Position numbers and translations under genes: made by a program. From assembly GCA_035236585.1 (NCBI GenBank), contig CP141130.1:30329501-30393500 (forward strand): a stretch of DNA of 64,000 bases, in the 5' to 3' direction. The first letter of the stretch is position 1; every line of letters begins with the position of its first letter. This document shows positions 23,399 to 37,100 of the stretch, piece by piece. The notes below the pieces were generated by a model that was not told where the DNA came from, made no database searches, and was given only the letters and a program-made list of their open reading frames with translations. The DNA is from Warburgia ugandensis (lineage: Eukaryota > Streptophyta > Magnoliopsida > Canellales > Canellaceae).

Positions 23399-23808
23399 AA
23401 GTTCCATATGCGCAATGCCTCCCAAGGTTAATGTGCAATTTTCTAGTTCCATGCTTTTCTATTCTTACATGCTTGATGTGTAGATGGTGTTAGTTCAATG
23501 TTTAGAATAAAACATGTTAGTTAGATGTTTCAACTTTGTTGAATTTCATTCATGATATTATTTTCTTGAATGGATTTTAGTTTAGATAGTTTCCATTTAA
23601 GGTTTTAATCTAACATATTTCCAATTCCATGTTATTTAAATTCCTAAATTAATGACAAACCAATATTTTTTGCTAGGATTAGTAATTTAAACAAGTTTTA
23701 GTTGCATACAAATCTATGAGATTTTTTGTGGGATTGACCTCACTCATGTACATCTTACTACGTTGATTCGTGTGCTTGCAAGTAAATATTTGAACCATAC
23801 TAAGTTTT
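23399..23808 (+). mobile_element. Athila/Tat-like LTR tail
   Basis: Matches 29875-30265: 'ggttaatgtgcaattttcta', 'ttagatagtttccatttaag', 'catatttccaattccatgtt' and the closing 'gattcgtgtgcttgc' block. It ends at a primer-site relative. Only the tail of the LTR is present; its start is replaced by LTR A. Confidence 0.7.
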
Positions 23809-23826
23809 TGGCACTATTGATAGGGA
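23809..23826 (+). promoter_or_regulatory. Degenerate primer binding site, Athila type
   Basis: 'tggcactattgataggga' follows 'aagttttt'. It is a decayed form of TGGCGCCGTTGCCGGGGA, the site I know from Athila/Tat elements. The same layout recurs at 30269. Confidence 0.65.
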
Positions 23827-26800
23827 ATCACAATGGATTTGTAATTGGACCTTAGTTTAGATTGATTATCCCTAGTCGTAGTTTTAGATTGTATTAATTT
23901 AGATTTTTGTATTAATTTTTGCTCATTTTTTTTTAATTCCTTAGAAATTGACATATTTTGTTTGTTTTGTGCAAGGGGAATTTGGCAAAAGGATGGATAA
24001 TGATCTTGTGGGCCAAAGCTTTATCAAAGTAATTAGGATTTGCTATTTTTCTAGGTTAGGGTTTTTTTTTTTTTTTTGAGAGGACTTGTAGTGAGGCCAT
24101 GTGTAATTTATACTTAAAAATGGGTTGTAATAATATAGGTCAAGTGTGGGCCACTTCCAATCTAGGATTGGATGGCCCCACACTTGTATGAGCCAGCTCA
24201 CATCGAGGACCCCACTATAAGTATATAACCCTCTCTTTATTTTTCTAGTGGAGTTGCATTTGGTATTATTTGCGTTGCTGGTTGGTAGTGTAATTCATAT
24301 AGTATAGTTCATACATATTAAAACGTTGAATTAGAATGACACCTATATAATAAGGATTAGCCTAAGCTTGGCTATAACCAAGGCATAGGCTGTCTGATTA
24401 TAGTGCCCTGTCTTTTAAGGTGTGCACCCTTTGTCAGATAACATATAGGTAGGAATTAGTTTAATTCTTTGCATTGTATTGCACATCTACTACTTTATTG
24501 TGGACGATCATATTAATAGTAAGGGCTCCATAGGAACCCACATATGATATAGATTGGATTTTATCATTAATCTTTGCCCCACCTAGATAATCAAATCAAT
24601 CCTTGTATGCTTGTGATTCCAAACTTTAAATAAAAATTTAAAATCAAGTAGGAAGACACTGAAGGTTTTTGAAGGAGTCGATCTACTGTCACTCTAGTGG
24701 CTTCTGAGTATTGTGGCTATAGTAGGTATGTAAAATCTAAGTAATTTTTACACGCCTTTCATTAATGTTTGTTGAGGTCTATACACCTCCTTACATGAGA
24801 ATTGTATTAACCACTCTGACCAAGCTTACTTGGTGAGCACTAGTCCAACCTAGATAAAAGGAGAAGCTATCTAAAATTAGATCTAAAAACTACCACCTTA
24901 CAAATTAACAAGGAATAACAAAATAGCTTGTTAGCAAACCATTAGGGATTGATTATGCATCATTTAGAGTTAGGAGTCTCATTTAGTTAGGTTGCATCAT
25001 ATAGTTAGGGTTTCCCTTAGTTTCACTTTAAAAAAAAGACTCATTTGTTGTATACAACGATTTGTTATATATAAAGTTGAGTGCGATGGCCCACAAAGAA
25101 AGGGATAGAAAACTGCCACTTTCATACTATTTCACTCCTCGGCCCTTAGGCCATGAAGATGTGTATGAGATAGAGACAGGGATACTCTTGATCTATCCAA
25201 TGGATTAGATAAATTGACCAGTAGGATGGATAGTTATGAGAATAGGTTAAATACTTTTATACTAGCTATTAAGTCATCTCAACAGCCTTATTACAAGAAT
25301 TTCTATACACACTCTAGCCCAACATATCCTACCACTTCATGGCTATCGAGCTCCACCAATAATGCATATTATTAGGAGCAAGTGAATGAACCCATTGCAT
25401 TCGTAGATCTTAGCAACTATTATTATGTTGTCACCAACTATCATGGATGGCTAGGCATCCCCAAGAACAACCTTGGTCTCAAGAATATTAAGGAGAACCA
25501 TCATGGTTCCAACCTACTCAACCCTTTTCTGGTAACCGAATGCATAGCAGTATGAGCCATACTAATTGGAACAATTATTGGAAGAGACCTGAATTATAGA
25601 ACTGACTTAATAATTTATTGAGTAGATGGAATTTCAAATGGGTCAAATAAATAATGAATTTATAAGAAGGGCTGAGAAAATTGAACAAATTGAGGATAAT
25701 CAAAAGCCCATTAATTCTGACACCAATATGGCAATGTCATTCAATCCTTTAGAGATACAAAGTTTTAAACCATTCTTGCAATCCTCCAACACATATCCAC
25801 TTGAGGCATGCCTTGCTTCTTTTTCTAATTTTGATGTAGATACCTCCATTAATGAAGTGAATGATTTACTAGATGCTGCACCATTAATGAACACTTTCAA
25901 ATGGAATGCATGAGTAGGACTGCCTACATTTTTCAATATTAAAATAGAGTCATGCAGAGTAGAAGACATACACAATTGGGACCTTCAGTTTTTATTTGAC
26001 CAATCACCAGAAAGCAATGTAGGCTCATTTGAAACCTTACTTGCGACTGCAAAATAGGAAGAAGAGTCAATTGATGTTTTGGCCCAACATCAACCAACTC
26101 TAGGGTGCACATTAGAAACTATTAAGGGTCTAAATCTAAGGGGTTCCCTGCCTCTAGAATAACATGAACACCCTTGTGGGAGAAGTAGAGCCTACTAAAC
26201 CCTAATATCCAGGAAAATGAAAAGGAGGAGGTTGAATTTTTATATACTATTTGATATGGGCATTGTTATTCCTCAATTTGGCACCCATTGGGACCATACA
26301 TTTAAAATTGGTCATAAGAAAATAAGAATCATAGTGGTCTTTCTTATTCTTATCTTATCACCATCATGCATCTCAAGGTAGAAAATGTATATTGATTACC
26401 ATGAAATTCTTGAATGGAGTGGGAAATTCCTCCATTTAATTGCTAGAGTTAGGATTAAGAGAGATAAGTTTAATTAGTTAGGTTTAGTACTAGGGTAGAG
26501 TAGATTAGTTAGTTTAGTCTTCAGGATCATATTAGAGTTGCATTCAATAGACCACATCAGCAGATCATGGCACTATTCCAAAAGTGCGAGTACATTTCTT
26601 TTAACACTTTCCTCTTAGGTTTGTTATTTTCAATTGTCCATAGTATGTAGTTCTATACATTAAGGACAATGTTAATCTAAATCTTGGGTTAGGGTATCTC
26701 CAATTTTGATGTATTCATTTAGGTTTTTAAATACCTTTTAATAACATTTGATTGAAGATGTTAAACTTAGCGCTCACTAGGAGGCAACCCAGCAATTTTA

Positions 26801-28330
26801 GAGTTTTATTTTTCTACATTACCTAATCAGCCTATAGGAATTTTGTATTTCAAAACATTGGGGATAATGTTTATTTCAAGTTGGAGGGGTGTAGATATGC
26901 ATAAGCAGTATGAGTTTTTCCTTATTTTTGAAGAAAGAAATTTTTGTTTTTGAGTTTTCAAGGTCAAGTTCCTTTACTATGATGAGAATTGGATTTTCTA
27001 ATTCTTAGTATATCTCCTATTTTAACTTATTAATAGATATGCATATGGTTAATTCTGCATTTTATTCATGTGTTAAAGTATTTATAAAGTTAAATCTTAG
27101 AACACACTAATGCACAATGCATAGTCTAGACATATATATGGTTATGACTTAGAGATCCTAAAGAAAATCAATGGAGACCTATAACCAATGAGTATTAGAG
27201 ACTGTCATTTTTTTTAGGGTTAAATATAATTTCACATTTTCTTCAATGAACATTAATTTTGAAAGATCCCAATGTCTTTTGTTTGGGTCAATTTCCAAGA
27301 ATTACAATAGGAGTACTAACTTTGTTTGCTGAAAATTTATTGAATCCAATGGGCTTTAAGAAACCTAGGAAGTGATATTGGCCATTCTTGTTTTAGCCTA
27401 AAGAGATAAAGCCTACTTAGTATTATACTACTAGTTAGACCCTTTAAGCCTCTTGGTAAGCCTTTTCTTTTCTAAATGTATCTACCTTAACCCAGAAACC
27501 CAATTAAATATCCATTACCTATCATTTAAAAATGAGTAGAGATGGAAGAAAAAGTAAAAAATGACAAAGGTCTAAGACATTAAAAACATCAAAATATTTT
27601 TATAGAAAAACATTTCCCTCATAGAAATATAAAGAAAGTCATAAGAGAACTAAAAGAAAAGAAAGTTCTTTAGTGCATTCAAAAGAGAAGCTGTCAAACA
27701 TTCATTGATGACCTCTACTTAGAGTTGAAACTTTTGCATCCTTTTACCCTTTCCCTCAGAACCAGTCCTAAACCTAAGTTTCATCCCATCTAAAGTCCTA
27801 TTGATCTTAAGGTGGAATATAGTCTTCATGATGATATAAATATTAAGGAATTAAGGTGAACTATCCCTTCTGATCTCTAAGAGCTTCATTTCTAACTGTA
27901 TATGACTAAGAATTTGAGGTCAAGACATTTTTCCATTGGAGTATAAGAATGTTTGTTTAGAAGTAAAAAATTATGTAATCTATACACACACTCCACTCTT
28001 AGATATAGCTGTAATAAAATGGCTTTAGCATGTGGGTAACTTGTAGAATTTTTCATTCATCTTTTATTAATTTGTTAAAGATAGTAGACTATTAATGGAT
28101 AAGAATTCTCAAAGAAAAAATGGAGGAACTTAGCCTTATTGAATTTGGTGGATACATTCTCTACAAAGCCTCATGATGCCTAACTCCTTTACTAAGGATA
28201 ACTTAGGGATTTAAGGGCTTGTTGCATATGCTAAATATAATCATGAATAGCTACAAAAATAGTAATTATTTTTGTTTTCATGAATTCTACATATTTTGCT
28301 CAGGACTAGCAAAATACTAGTTGAGGGATA
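23827..28330 (+). mobile_element. Internal region of Athila/Tat-like element, degraded
   Basis: Placed by position between a primer site (23809) and an LTR start (28331). It holds Athila-type landmarks: 'cattaaggacaatgtt' (about 26656) and 'cattggggataatgttta' (about 26857), which are decayed forms of a tract known before and after the Athila coding region. A gag-like tract rich in Pro, Gln, Trp and Tyr codons lies at about 25300-25600, followed by an open stretch at 25626-25913. A short block at about 24740-24900 instead resembles the Tekay LTR. No recognisable pol domain remains. Broken, with many breaks; old. Confidence 0.55.
24740..24900 (+). mobile_element. Short Tekay-LTR-like block
   Basis: 'gtttgttgaggtctatacac' followed by 'ctccttacatgag', a 'taagcc/gagcac' block and 'gagaagctatctaaaattag' runs in the same order as 20640-20760 in LTR B and 16500-16620 in LTR A. 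It is more diverged than either. It is either a small fragment or a shared ancestral sequence. Confidence 0.45.
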
Positions 28331-30265
28331 TGATAAGTACTCAATTTTGAATGAAAAAGTACTCAATTAGTAGCTCATATGTTATAAATTATAAGGAATT
28401 ATTGTAAATTTTTTAAAAATTTATGACACATGTATTTTTGAGATAATGATTCAAATTTTTTATGTTTTGCAAGTTCAGAAGCTATTATCAAGTAAGTATG
28501 TGATTTATGATATTTTTTTAGGTATCAATTAGGGTTTTTAATCTTTTGTAGGTATTGAAAGATTAATCCAACTATTGAGATCTCTTTAGATGGGAATCAA
28601 TGATTTAGATCAACCTAAACAGCAAGGAGCCATTTTCTATCAATTCAAAGAATTAAGAAAGCTTCAAAAAATTTCTAGAGCAAGCAAACTAGTCCAAGAG
28701 ACAATTGGTAGAATTCAAGGTGACTAGAAATGGGCCCATGCAAAACCAATGAAAAATCTAGCATCTTTGCATGGGAATTCAAGCTATATAAGCCATGAAG
28801 TGAAGGAGTTAAGGCATGAAGACATCCAAGACAAATACAAATGAGACAATGATCATTGAAGAGGGAAAACATGGTTTTTTTGCAACTTGAAAAAATCATG
28901 GTTTAAAGAGGAAAAATGGTTGGTGATTATCAACAAGAGGATATGCATGTGTATGTGGACCAACCAAGAGAGATGAGCTCCAATTTTCAAAATTTTATCT
29001 TTCTCACTTTCTCCCCATCATTCTCTCTCTCTGACCTTTGATTGTGTTACACTTAGAAAGTGCAATCACACACCTTTCCAAGTCTCCTCCACGTCCCACT
29101 TCTAATCCCACTTACTACCATCCCTAGTTCCAATTCCTAGAGTCCTATTTCTAATTTTCTTCTCATCTTATCCTCTATCTCCCCACTGGCCTGGCCCCCT
29201 TCCCCCTTCTTTCTTTTTTCCTAGGGATAGAATACTAGCAAGTTAGGTCTCTTTAGAAATGTTCAAATCATATAAAATAGAGGAAGGCTTTCCACACAAG
29301 GGGGAGAAGGAGTTCCATGCCCATTCAAGGGTTAGTTCTCCACGCCTATCTTCGTGCTTCACCATGCCTCCCATCTAGCTCTCTGTGCAACACCATTCAA
29401 GGGTTATTCATGTATCTTTCAAGCTAAGTTTCCACACCCATTTCTTTTCCTTTTTGTGATGTGTTTGCTTGCTTGTCTCATGCACATCTTTCCTTAGTTT
29501 ATGTTCTTTGTGTTTGCTTCTAGTTTTGGGTTTTAGTTTCCTTGATCAAAGGGTATAATCTCTTGTAGTGACAGCTAAGAGATAATAGCCTTTGGATCAC
29601 CCTTACCTACCTGTAATTACTACCTTTATTATTGGTCTTGTCTAGTTTTGTTTCACCTTCTTTGCTTGCCTTTAGGATTCATTTCCACCTTGATTTCATT
29701 CCTTAACTTGATTCTCTCCCTTGGTTCATTTGCATGGGCCTTGTTGGATGGCTTTAGACTTGACATTGAATTCAAGATTTAGTGTTTAGATATTATCAAA
29801 CCATGCAGACACTTTTGAAATTCTTTACATTCAATAAATAATAATATATTCCACGCTTTATCTTCTAAGTTCCATGTGAACTATTGCTCCTACGGTTAAT
29901 GTGCAATTTTCTAATTCCATGTGTTTCTAAACTTACACACTTGATTCATTGATGGCATTATGTGTTTAGATTAGAGCATGCTAGTTAGATGTTTATAGTT
30001 TTTTGAATTTGATTGATCATGTTAGTTGCTTGAATGCATGCTAGTTTAGATAGTTTCCATTTAAGGTTTTAATTTATGCATATTTCCAATTCCATGTTAT
30101 TTAAGTTCCTAGATTAATCAGAACCAATCTTTTTGGCTAGCATAAGTAATTTAAACAAGTTCCAATTGCATATAAATTTGTGAGATTCCATGTGGGATCA
30201 ACGTCATTCAGATAAATCTTACTATTTTGATTCATGTGCGAGTAAATATTAGAACTACACCAAGT
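28331..30265 (+). mobile_element. Athila/Tat-like LTR, complete or nearly so
   Basis: The left end is TGATAAGTACTC, after a purine-rich 'tagttgagggata' tract, matching the usual Athila-type LTR start after its polypurine tract. The right end is the 'gattcatgtgcgag' block and 'accaagttttt', followed by a primer-site relative at 30269. Length is about 1.9 kb. The inner part matches the minus-strand LTR at 1956-3200 and the tail matches 23399-23808. Non-coding. The second primer site after it means another element, now lost, once followed. Confidence 0.7.
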
Positions 30266-30268
30266 TTT

Positions 30269-30286
30269 TGGTTCCATTGCAGGGAA
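30269..30286 (+). promoter_or_regulatory. Degenerate primer binding site after Athila-like LTR
   Basis: 'tggttccattgcaggga' follows 'aagttttt' just as at 23809. It is a decayed Athila-type primer site. Confidence 0.55.
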
Positions 30287-30289
30287 TAG

Positions 30290-31780
30290 TGAATTAACTC
30301 TTCATTTTGAATGATTTTGATTGTAGAATAGGGTAGTAAACTTAGATTCATTCAAGTTCAAAGAATGATGTATAAGTGCATGCCAACATATGACACATAT
30401 TTGTAAAAACTTATGAAGTTGAATGATGTTTTTTATTTGCATAACTTGATGGTCAAAATGCTATGATAGTATGGACAACTGTATGAAATGCTTAGGGAAT
30501 TTGGTAAGTTCATGCTCGTGATTCCAAACAAAGTAAATTTTTGTAAAGATACATTATCAGTCTTGCAATTCTCTTAGTTATCATTCCATTCTTTTTTTTT
30601 TTTACAAGTTTATTGAAATCAATCATGTGAACAAATGATCGTATTCGTTGATGTTGAGAGATTTAAGTACTTCTATACTTTTGGTTTGAATGATATTGGC
30701 ACTATCAATTATTTGATTGAAAGCCTATTTTTTTGACATTTGGAGGGTGTGCATGATTTTGAATTTCAAGGATGGCAATATGTAATGCTTATAAATGTGC
30801 ATTTTGTATTTGATTTCACACTAAGGTACAATGGGATTTTCCAAAAAATTGACTTATGAGAGTTGGACTCGGCTAGGGGAATGTATGAAAAACCCCACTA
30901 GTTGCTATGCTATGAAGTCCACCACTAGTTTCCAATATTTGATATGTGCTTAAGATGGGCAATGATGCATGAGATTTTTGTATCATGAGCACACTATTGT
31001 TTTTTATTCAATGGCCCCATGAGAGCTAGTGTTCATCTATGTAGCATCCATGGATGAACACAATTAAAACTCAATTTTTTGCTAGAAGCATAACTAACCT
31101 TTTGACTATGGACATGGGTTAACATGTCGATTGCTCTTGAGAATATTAATCAATTCATGTGGCAAGAAGATGAGTGACATTCAATGATTGATTAACTAAA
31201 GAGTTGACCAATTGATGGACATGATATAGATTTGATTTGGGTATTTAATTCATTCTTTGGATTTTATTGCATTGATTGGGTTCAATTCTAATATGATAGG
31301 TTGATAACATTATGTTCTGATAAATAAAAAACTTGTATCTATTTGAATTGCACAACATTGTTTTACACAATTTTGACTAGTCTTGTATTTTCTAGTGGGT
31401 AATATTACTCACTAAACCAACCCCACAAGTGAAGGACAGAAGGAGAGACTTTGATTTGGTGTGTAGGAGATCTTTTAGTTCAAGTTTCAAACATATGAAG
31501 ACCTTTTAGTAATAGTTTTCTTTTCATTTTGATACGGTTGACAAACTTGTAAAGAAATATTGAATTTTCAATTACTTGGAATTGTGGTTTAATTTAGCAT
31601 TTTTGGGCTTTGACTAGTAGATCCTAATTGTTCAAATGTTTGATTATTATTTTGATATTGTGTGAAGTTTTGTTTTTGATGATCTTGACTTGAAGATGTA
31701 GTTTTGAATTTGTTTCAAGGATCCTAACTATTTCTAATTGAATTTGTTAAAACTATTTCTAAAAACTTGAATCATCATAG
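30290..31780 (+). mobile_element. LTR 3' part of plus-strand Ty3 element J
   Basis: No clear left end was found. The right end is fixed by a primer-site relative at 31782. Sequence near 31385-31440 ('ctagtgggtaatattactca', then 'accccacaagtgaagga') has the look of a long Ty3 LTR. No coding region is seen. Confidence 0.5.
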
Positions 31781-31781
31781 T

Positions 31782-31795
31782 TGGCATCAAAACAC
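31782..31795 (+). promoter_or_regulatory. Degenerate primer binding site of element J
   Basis: 'tggcatcaaaacac' is a decayed form of TGGTATCAGAGCAC, the initiator tRNA-Met type used by many plant Ty3 elements. Gag-like sequence starts a little over 100 bp downstream. Confidence 0.6.
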
Positions 31796-32410
31796 AAGTT
31801 CAAACTACTCACTGCCAAATAGCTAGGAAAACCACTAGTGTCAAGAGTTTATGAAAAACATAGTTTAGGTTCACTGGATAATTTAGGTTGAAAACTAATC
31901 AGACTTTTACTAAATATTCAAACGTTGCCAAAGAGAAGACTAGCAATCACTCTACGACTATTGAAGCTTAATGGAATGTTAGGGTTGAGAGTGACACAAT
32001 GGATGATATGGTTGAGTTTCTCTTATAGAGGTTGAAGCATCAACTTCAAACCCCCAACCAGATTGGGAAGCATTTTGGAGGAGTGGTGACTATAGGAATT
32101 GAGGAAGAGTCTAATACCCTTTTGGAGCATTTCAATAAGATTGGCCTTAAGTTTAATGGGGAAGAAGGGTTATAAGCTATAGAAACATGGTTTTATGAGA
32201 TTGAAAAGACATTCAAGGAATGAAGACCCTAGAGGATAGGTAAGTTGTAGATGTGACATTTTGTGTTGATTGGTGAGGCTTCTTTGTAGTGGCCTACAAC
32301 AAAAAGGACCTACTTCAGTGATGTGAAAAAAATTCAATGGTATGATTTCAAGATTGTTTTCAGTGAGAAAGTATCCCCACATGTTCAGGAGAAGGAGCAG
32401 GAGTAGGATT
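31796..32410 (+). mobile_element. Gag region of plus-strand Ty3 element J, degraded
   Basis: Translated short stretches resemble plant Ty3 Gag: 'ETWFYEIEKTF' (about 32180-32215) and 'KKIQWYDFKIVFSEK' (about 32327-32372), where the family has a Trp-rich 'EAWL.diEk.F' motif and 'W..F...F..kYfp'. The region ends at about 32410, where LTR H (opposite strand) begins. Broken, with several breaks; protease and pol are absent. Confidence 0.65.
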
Positions 32411-34157
32411 TTTGGAAATTGGACTAGGGCTATATGACAATTAATCTCTCCTCTATAGATAGCTTTTTCTTATATTAAAATTGTTGATCTATAAATCTAA
32501 CAATCAAATTTAAGGTTTCTGACTATCTTCTATGTCAATTCTAATTTATCTTAGTTTTAATAGTAAATCTAACTATTAAATTAGTTTAATCATTCAATCT
32601 ATAACTCAATTAGATATTATTTTACTAAATTTTAGTCTTTCAATTGATTTGATTAGACATCTGAAATTTCTGTATTGATCTAATGATTAGATCTAACATT
32701 GCTCTATTAGATCTATGATTTTGATCTTAATCAATGTTTCATCTCGCTAGAACATGATGCGCATTCTAGAATGCATGGTGCATCTTGGTAACTAGAATGC
32801 ACTGGGCTGTTTCTCGGTTCCCAGGACACATATGCATCAAGATCAATCCGCGACCATTCCACATGCGTTGTGCACTAGAGAGAATGCCCCTAGAGGTTTC
32901 ATTCTCATTGTTGAAACCCTTCAAATGGTGCAATCCCGGCTCTCTGTCTGTTTTCCATTTAAATATCCAACCTAAATCTTCTATACTTTTATTATTTTTA
33001 CAAATTTAGGGATTTTTGGATCCCACAATTATTAGATGGCTCAAATCTTCCATCTAAGTCGTCCTTGAGGCAGTTCCCATTTAGATCCATTGGATCTATT
33101 TTCATCGACAAATCACCAGCTAGTGAGAACAAATCTGTGGAATATCAGGGAAAAGGAAAGCTAAAAAAAGAACATAGGGAAAAGTTACCTGGATGAACCA
33201 GAGATGGAGGGAAGCCTATGATTCTGGTGGGTGTGGATGCTACTCTATGCTCGCTAGAAAGTTAGGCAGCCAAAGATCGTAAAAGCAAGAGTGAAGCTAG
33301 AAAAGAAAATATTGGAGGGAGGAATACTTGGAACGGCCAGAGGAGAGGAGATTGGTGACTTTGGTGGGTGTAGACACTACTTTATGCTCGCCAGTGAGTC
33401 GGGTCTCTTGGGAAAGGAAAGAGGGAAATCAAAGAGGAAAGGGAAAGAAGCAAAGCAGGAGAGAAGAAGGAGAAAGGAGAAAGGGGAAAGGGAGCAAATG
33501 TCTGTGCTGATGTTGAAGGAGAGACAGTGGAGAAGGGTGTCAGATAGGAAGGGGCTACACTTGCCAATCATGGATGGCACATTTGGGGATGCACTAGCCT
33601 ATAGTCCCAGTACTGCGCTTCTGCAGATACATCCAAAAAGAGAGAGAAAGAGAAAGGGAAGAGGGAGGAAAGGGAAGGAAAATGGAGAGGAAAGAGGGAG
33701 GAAAATTTTCAAAAAAACTAGAAGGAACTTCAGTACGACTTATAGGTTTATTTTTTATTTAATTATTTTTATTTACAATTATTATTTTATTAAAAAGTGG
33801 ATACATCATGATTACTACTTTAATCATTACAGATTCTTATACTTGATGACTAATGGCCCATTTGACTTTTGTGGAGCCCACATAAAGGTAAAATTATCAT
33901 TTTACCATTATTTAACAAAATTAAATTTCAAAAATTGGCAAAAATTACAAAATTTTCATCCGAAATCTAATTTCAATGTTCTTAATGTCATTGGATTCAA
34001 TTTTTTTAGTACAATCCAAATATCCATGTTACAACTCTTAATTCCATTTATATAAAATGTTGATTTCTTGAAATCTCAAATTCCAATTCCATTTTCATAA
34101 TTTTCAATTCACACATTCAATCAATCAAATAAATGCATAAAAATTTAGGGTTATTAC
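32411..34157 (-). mobile_element. 3' LTR of minus-strand Tekay-like element H
   Basis: The minus-strand left terminus lies at about 34157 ('ggttattaca' on plus, i.e. TGTAATAACC on minus), the same terminus as LTRs B and C. Other shared spots are the 'gtggagcccaca' block near 33870 (B: 'gtggggcccaca'). The far edge near 32411 is where gag of element J ends. It holds two long purine tracts (33410-33495, 33635-33706). Strongly diverged from B and C, so older. Confidence 0.65.
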
Positions 34158-37100
34158 ATTCTTCTCACTTACAAAAATTTTGTCCTTGAAATTTACTATG
34201 ATACTATTACACAAACAACTCAAAATAAGTTTTCCTCATTTTATCCTTAGTTTCCCATGTGGCTTCTTCCATTGAATGATGTTGTCACAATACTTTGACT
34301 AAAGTAATATTTTTAATTTGTAATTTCTTTTCCTATTGGTTCATAATTCATATTGCCTTTTCCTCAAAGGTTAAATATGGCTTCAATTCAACTAGCATCT
34401 TTTGAAGTATGTGTGTAGAGTCTAGTATATATACTTTTGCAACATCAACCACATTGTGTACATCAACTAATTGTGGCAATAAGGCTAATTTGTAAGCCAC
34501 TAAACCAATTCTTTCTAAAATCTCAAAAGAACTGATAAATCTAAGACTGAGTTCTTTTGTTCAAAACCTCATAATTCCTTTGATTGGTAAGATCTTTAGA
34601 AACACATGTTCCCCAACTACAAAATTTAAGTTTCTATTCTTTCTATCCACATAATTCTTTTGACCACTTTGAGTGGTTAACATTCTGTTCTTAATTAATT
34701 TAACCTTTTCTACACATTGTTCAACAATTTATTGCTTCATCAACCTTGTTTCTACAATCTCACCCCAACAAATTGGTGATTGGCACAGTTATGCATATAA
34801 TGGTTCATAGAATGCCATACATATACTTGCATGAAAACTATTGTGATACATGAACTCAACTAGTGGAAGATATTCATTATACTTTCCTTTCTTATCTAAT
34901 GCATATGCCCTTTAACATATCATTCAAGATTTGGTTATTTGTTTTTGATTAATCTTCTGTCTGAAGGAAAAACTCCATCCTAAACTTAAGTGATGTATCT
35001 AATGCCCTTTGTATACTATTCCAACATTTGAAAGTAAATCTACCATTTCTGTCTAAGATAATGGATAATGGTATTCCACGAAGACTTACAATTTCCTTCT
35101 CATAAATTTTGGGTAAACTATCAACCAACTAATTTTATTTAATTAGAAGAGGATGTGTCAATTTTGTCAATCTATTTACTATTACCTAAATCATATCATG
35201 ACTATTGTGTGTCTTAGGTAAACGTGCCATGAAGTACATAGAAATATGGTCCCATTTCCATTTAGAAAATTCTAGTGTTTGCAACATTCCTATAGGTCTT
35301 TGATATTCTACTTTCACTTGTGGACAAATCAAACATTTGGCTACAAAATCACATATATCTCTTTTCATTCCTTCCTACCAAAAGTTCTTCTTTAGGTCTT
35401 AGTACATCTTTGTACCTCTAGGGTGGATAGAAAATATTGATTAATGGGCTACTTATAATAATTTTTTTTTTCTTCTCAAATCTACATTTGATGGAACCAC
35501 TAGCCTACTCTAAAAATGAATATCTCCATCTACACTTTTGCAAAAACCATTCTTTTTGCATAGTTCTTAAATTATTGTACCATCTTAATGAGCTCTTAAT
35601 ATCCGATCCACAAAGGTTGATTTAATGATGATGTTTGCAATCATGATACTTAACTTTCTACTCAATGCATCAACTACTATGTTCATCTTCCGAGGATAAT
35701 ATTAGATGGTTAAATCATAGTCTTGAATATACTCTATTCATCTTCATTGTCTCATATTCAGGTTGACTTGTATGCAAATATACTTGAGGCTCTTGTGATC
35801 GGCAATGACATTTAATTTTTTCACTGTATAGGTAATGTTGCCAAATTTGTAAAGCAACCACTACGGCCATAATTTCTAGGCTGTGTACTATATAATTCAT
35901 TTCATAGTTCTTTAGTTGTTGTGAACATAAGCAATGAATTTCCCATGTTGTATTAGTATAATTCCTGATCCTTTGCCAAAAGCATCATTGTAATTCTCAT
36001 AACCTCCACTTCCTAAAAGAGTCAAAATTGGTACCATAATCAATCTCTTCTTCGACTAGTACATTCTCAGTCAGTAATCCAAGTGAACTATACACCCTTT
36101 TTGGTCAATGCGGTCAAAGGAAGGGTTATACAAGAAATCCCCTATTATAGTATCCTATAAGACTAAGAAAGCTACGAATTATTTCTTTGGGTCCACCGTA
36201 ACATCATCCTTAGAAATTTCATAACTCAAGAAATTGACTTTCTCTAGCCAGAAGTCACACTTACTAAATTTGGCAAATAGTTTATGAATTTTGAGACTGT
36301 TTAACACAATTTTATAAGTGTTTTTGATGTTCTTCAATATTGACAGAGCAAATCCATATATTATTAATGAATACAATCACAAATTTATCTAAGAAAGTTC
36401 GAATGACTCGATTCATCAAATCCCTGAATGTTGATCAAATGGCATAACTAAGATTTTATAGTGTACTTAATAGGTTTTAAAAGCTGTCTTTCATATATCG
36501 TCATCTATGATTCACAATTGATGAAAGCAGATTGAAGTTGATAAAAAAAATAATCAATGCATGGTAGAGGGTACATTTTTTTCATGGTGACATTATTCAT
36601 CATTCTATAGTCAATGCATAATCACTCCCATCCATTCACTTTCTTTACAAAGAGGATTGACTTTTCAACTCTTTCAATTCAGTTAGAGCCATCTTATAAG
36701 GTGCCTTAGATATTTGAGTTGTGTATGGTACTAATTCAATAGAAAATTTAATCTCTCGTTGGGGTGGTAATCTTAGAAGTTCCTCTGAAAAATATCTTGG
36801 AATTATTTAACTACATCTGTCTCCTCAATCTCGGATTGCTCATCGTCTATAGTAACCATGTTGTCATAAATGCTTGGCAGTCTTTAGAGATATGTTTGGC
36901 CACCTTTACAGTTGATATAATGCATGAGCCAATAGTGTCTTGTTTCCCATGTAAAACAAATATTTTCTCATCAAGTACACAAAATATGATTTATTTATTT
37001 TTTTACTGTCCATGAATGCCCAATATTTTGCTAGTCAATCCATTCTCACGATAATATCAAAATCCATTATGTTAAGTAGGATAAGGTCAGCATTCATTCT

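Noticed and set aside
24740-24900. Tekay LTR block as proof of a separate insertion in the Athila-like region
   Set aside because: Kept as a low-confidence feature only. No ends or TSD could be found and the match is short.
33291-34055. 254-codon open frame on the plus strand
   Set aside because: It runs antisense through LTR H and gets its length from the polypurine tracts (Lys/Arg/Glu/Gly runs) and then AT-rich text (Phe/Tyr/Ile/Asn). No domain, no neighbours to suggest a gene.
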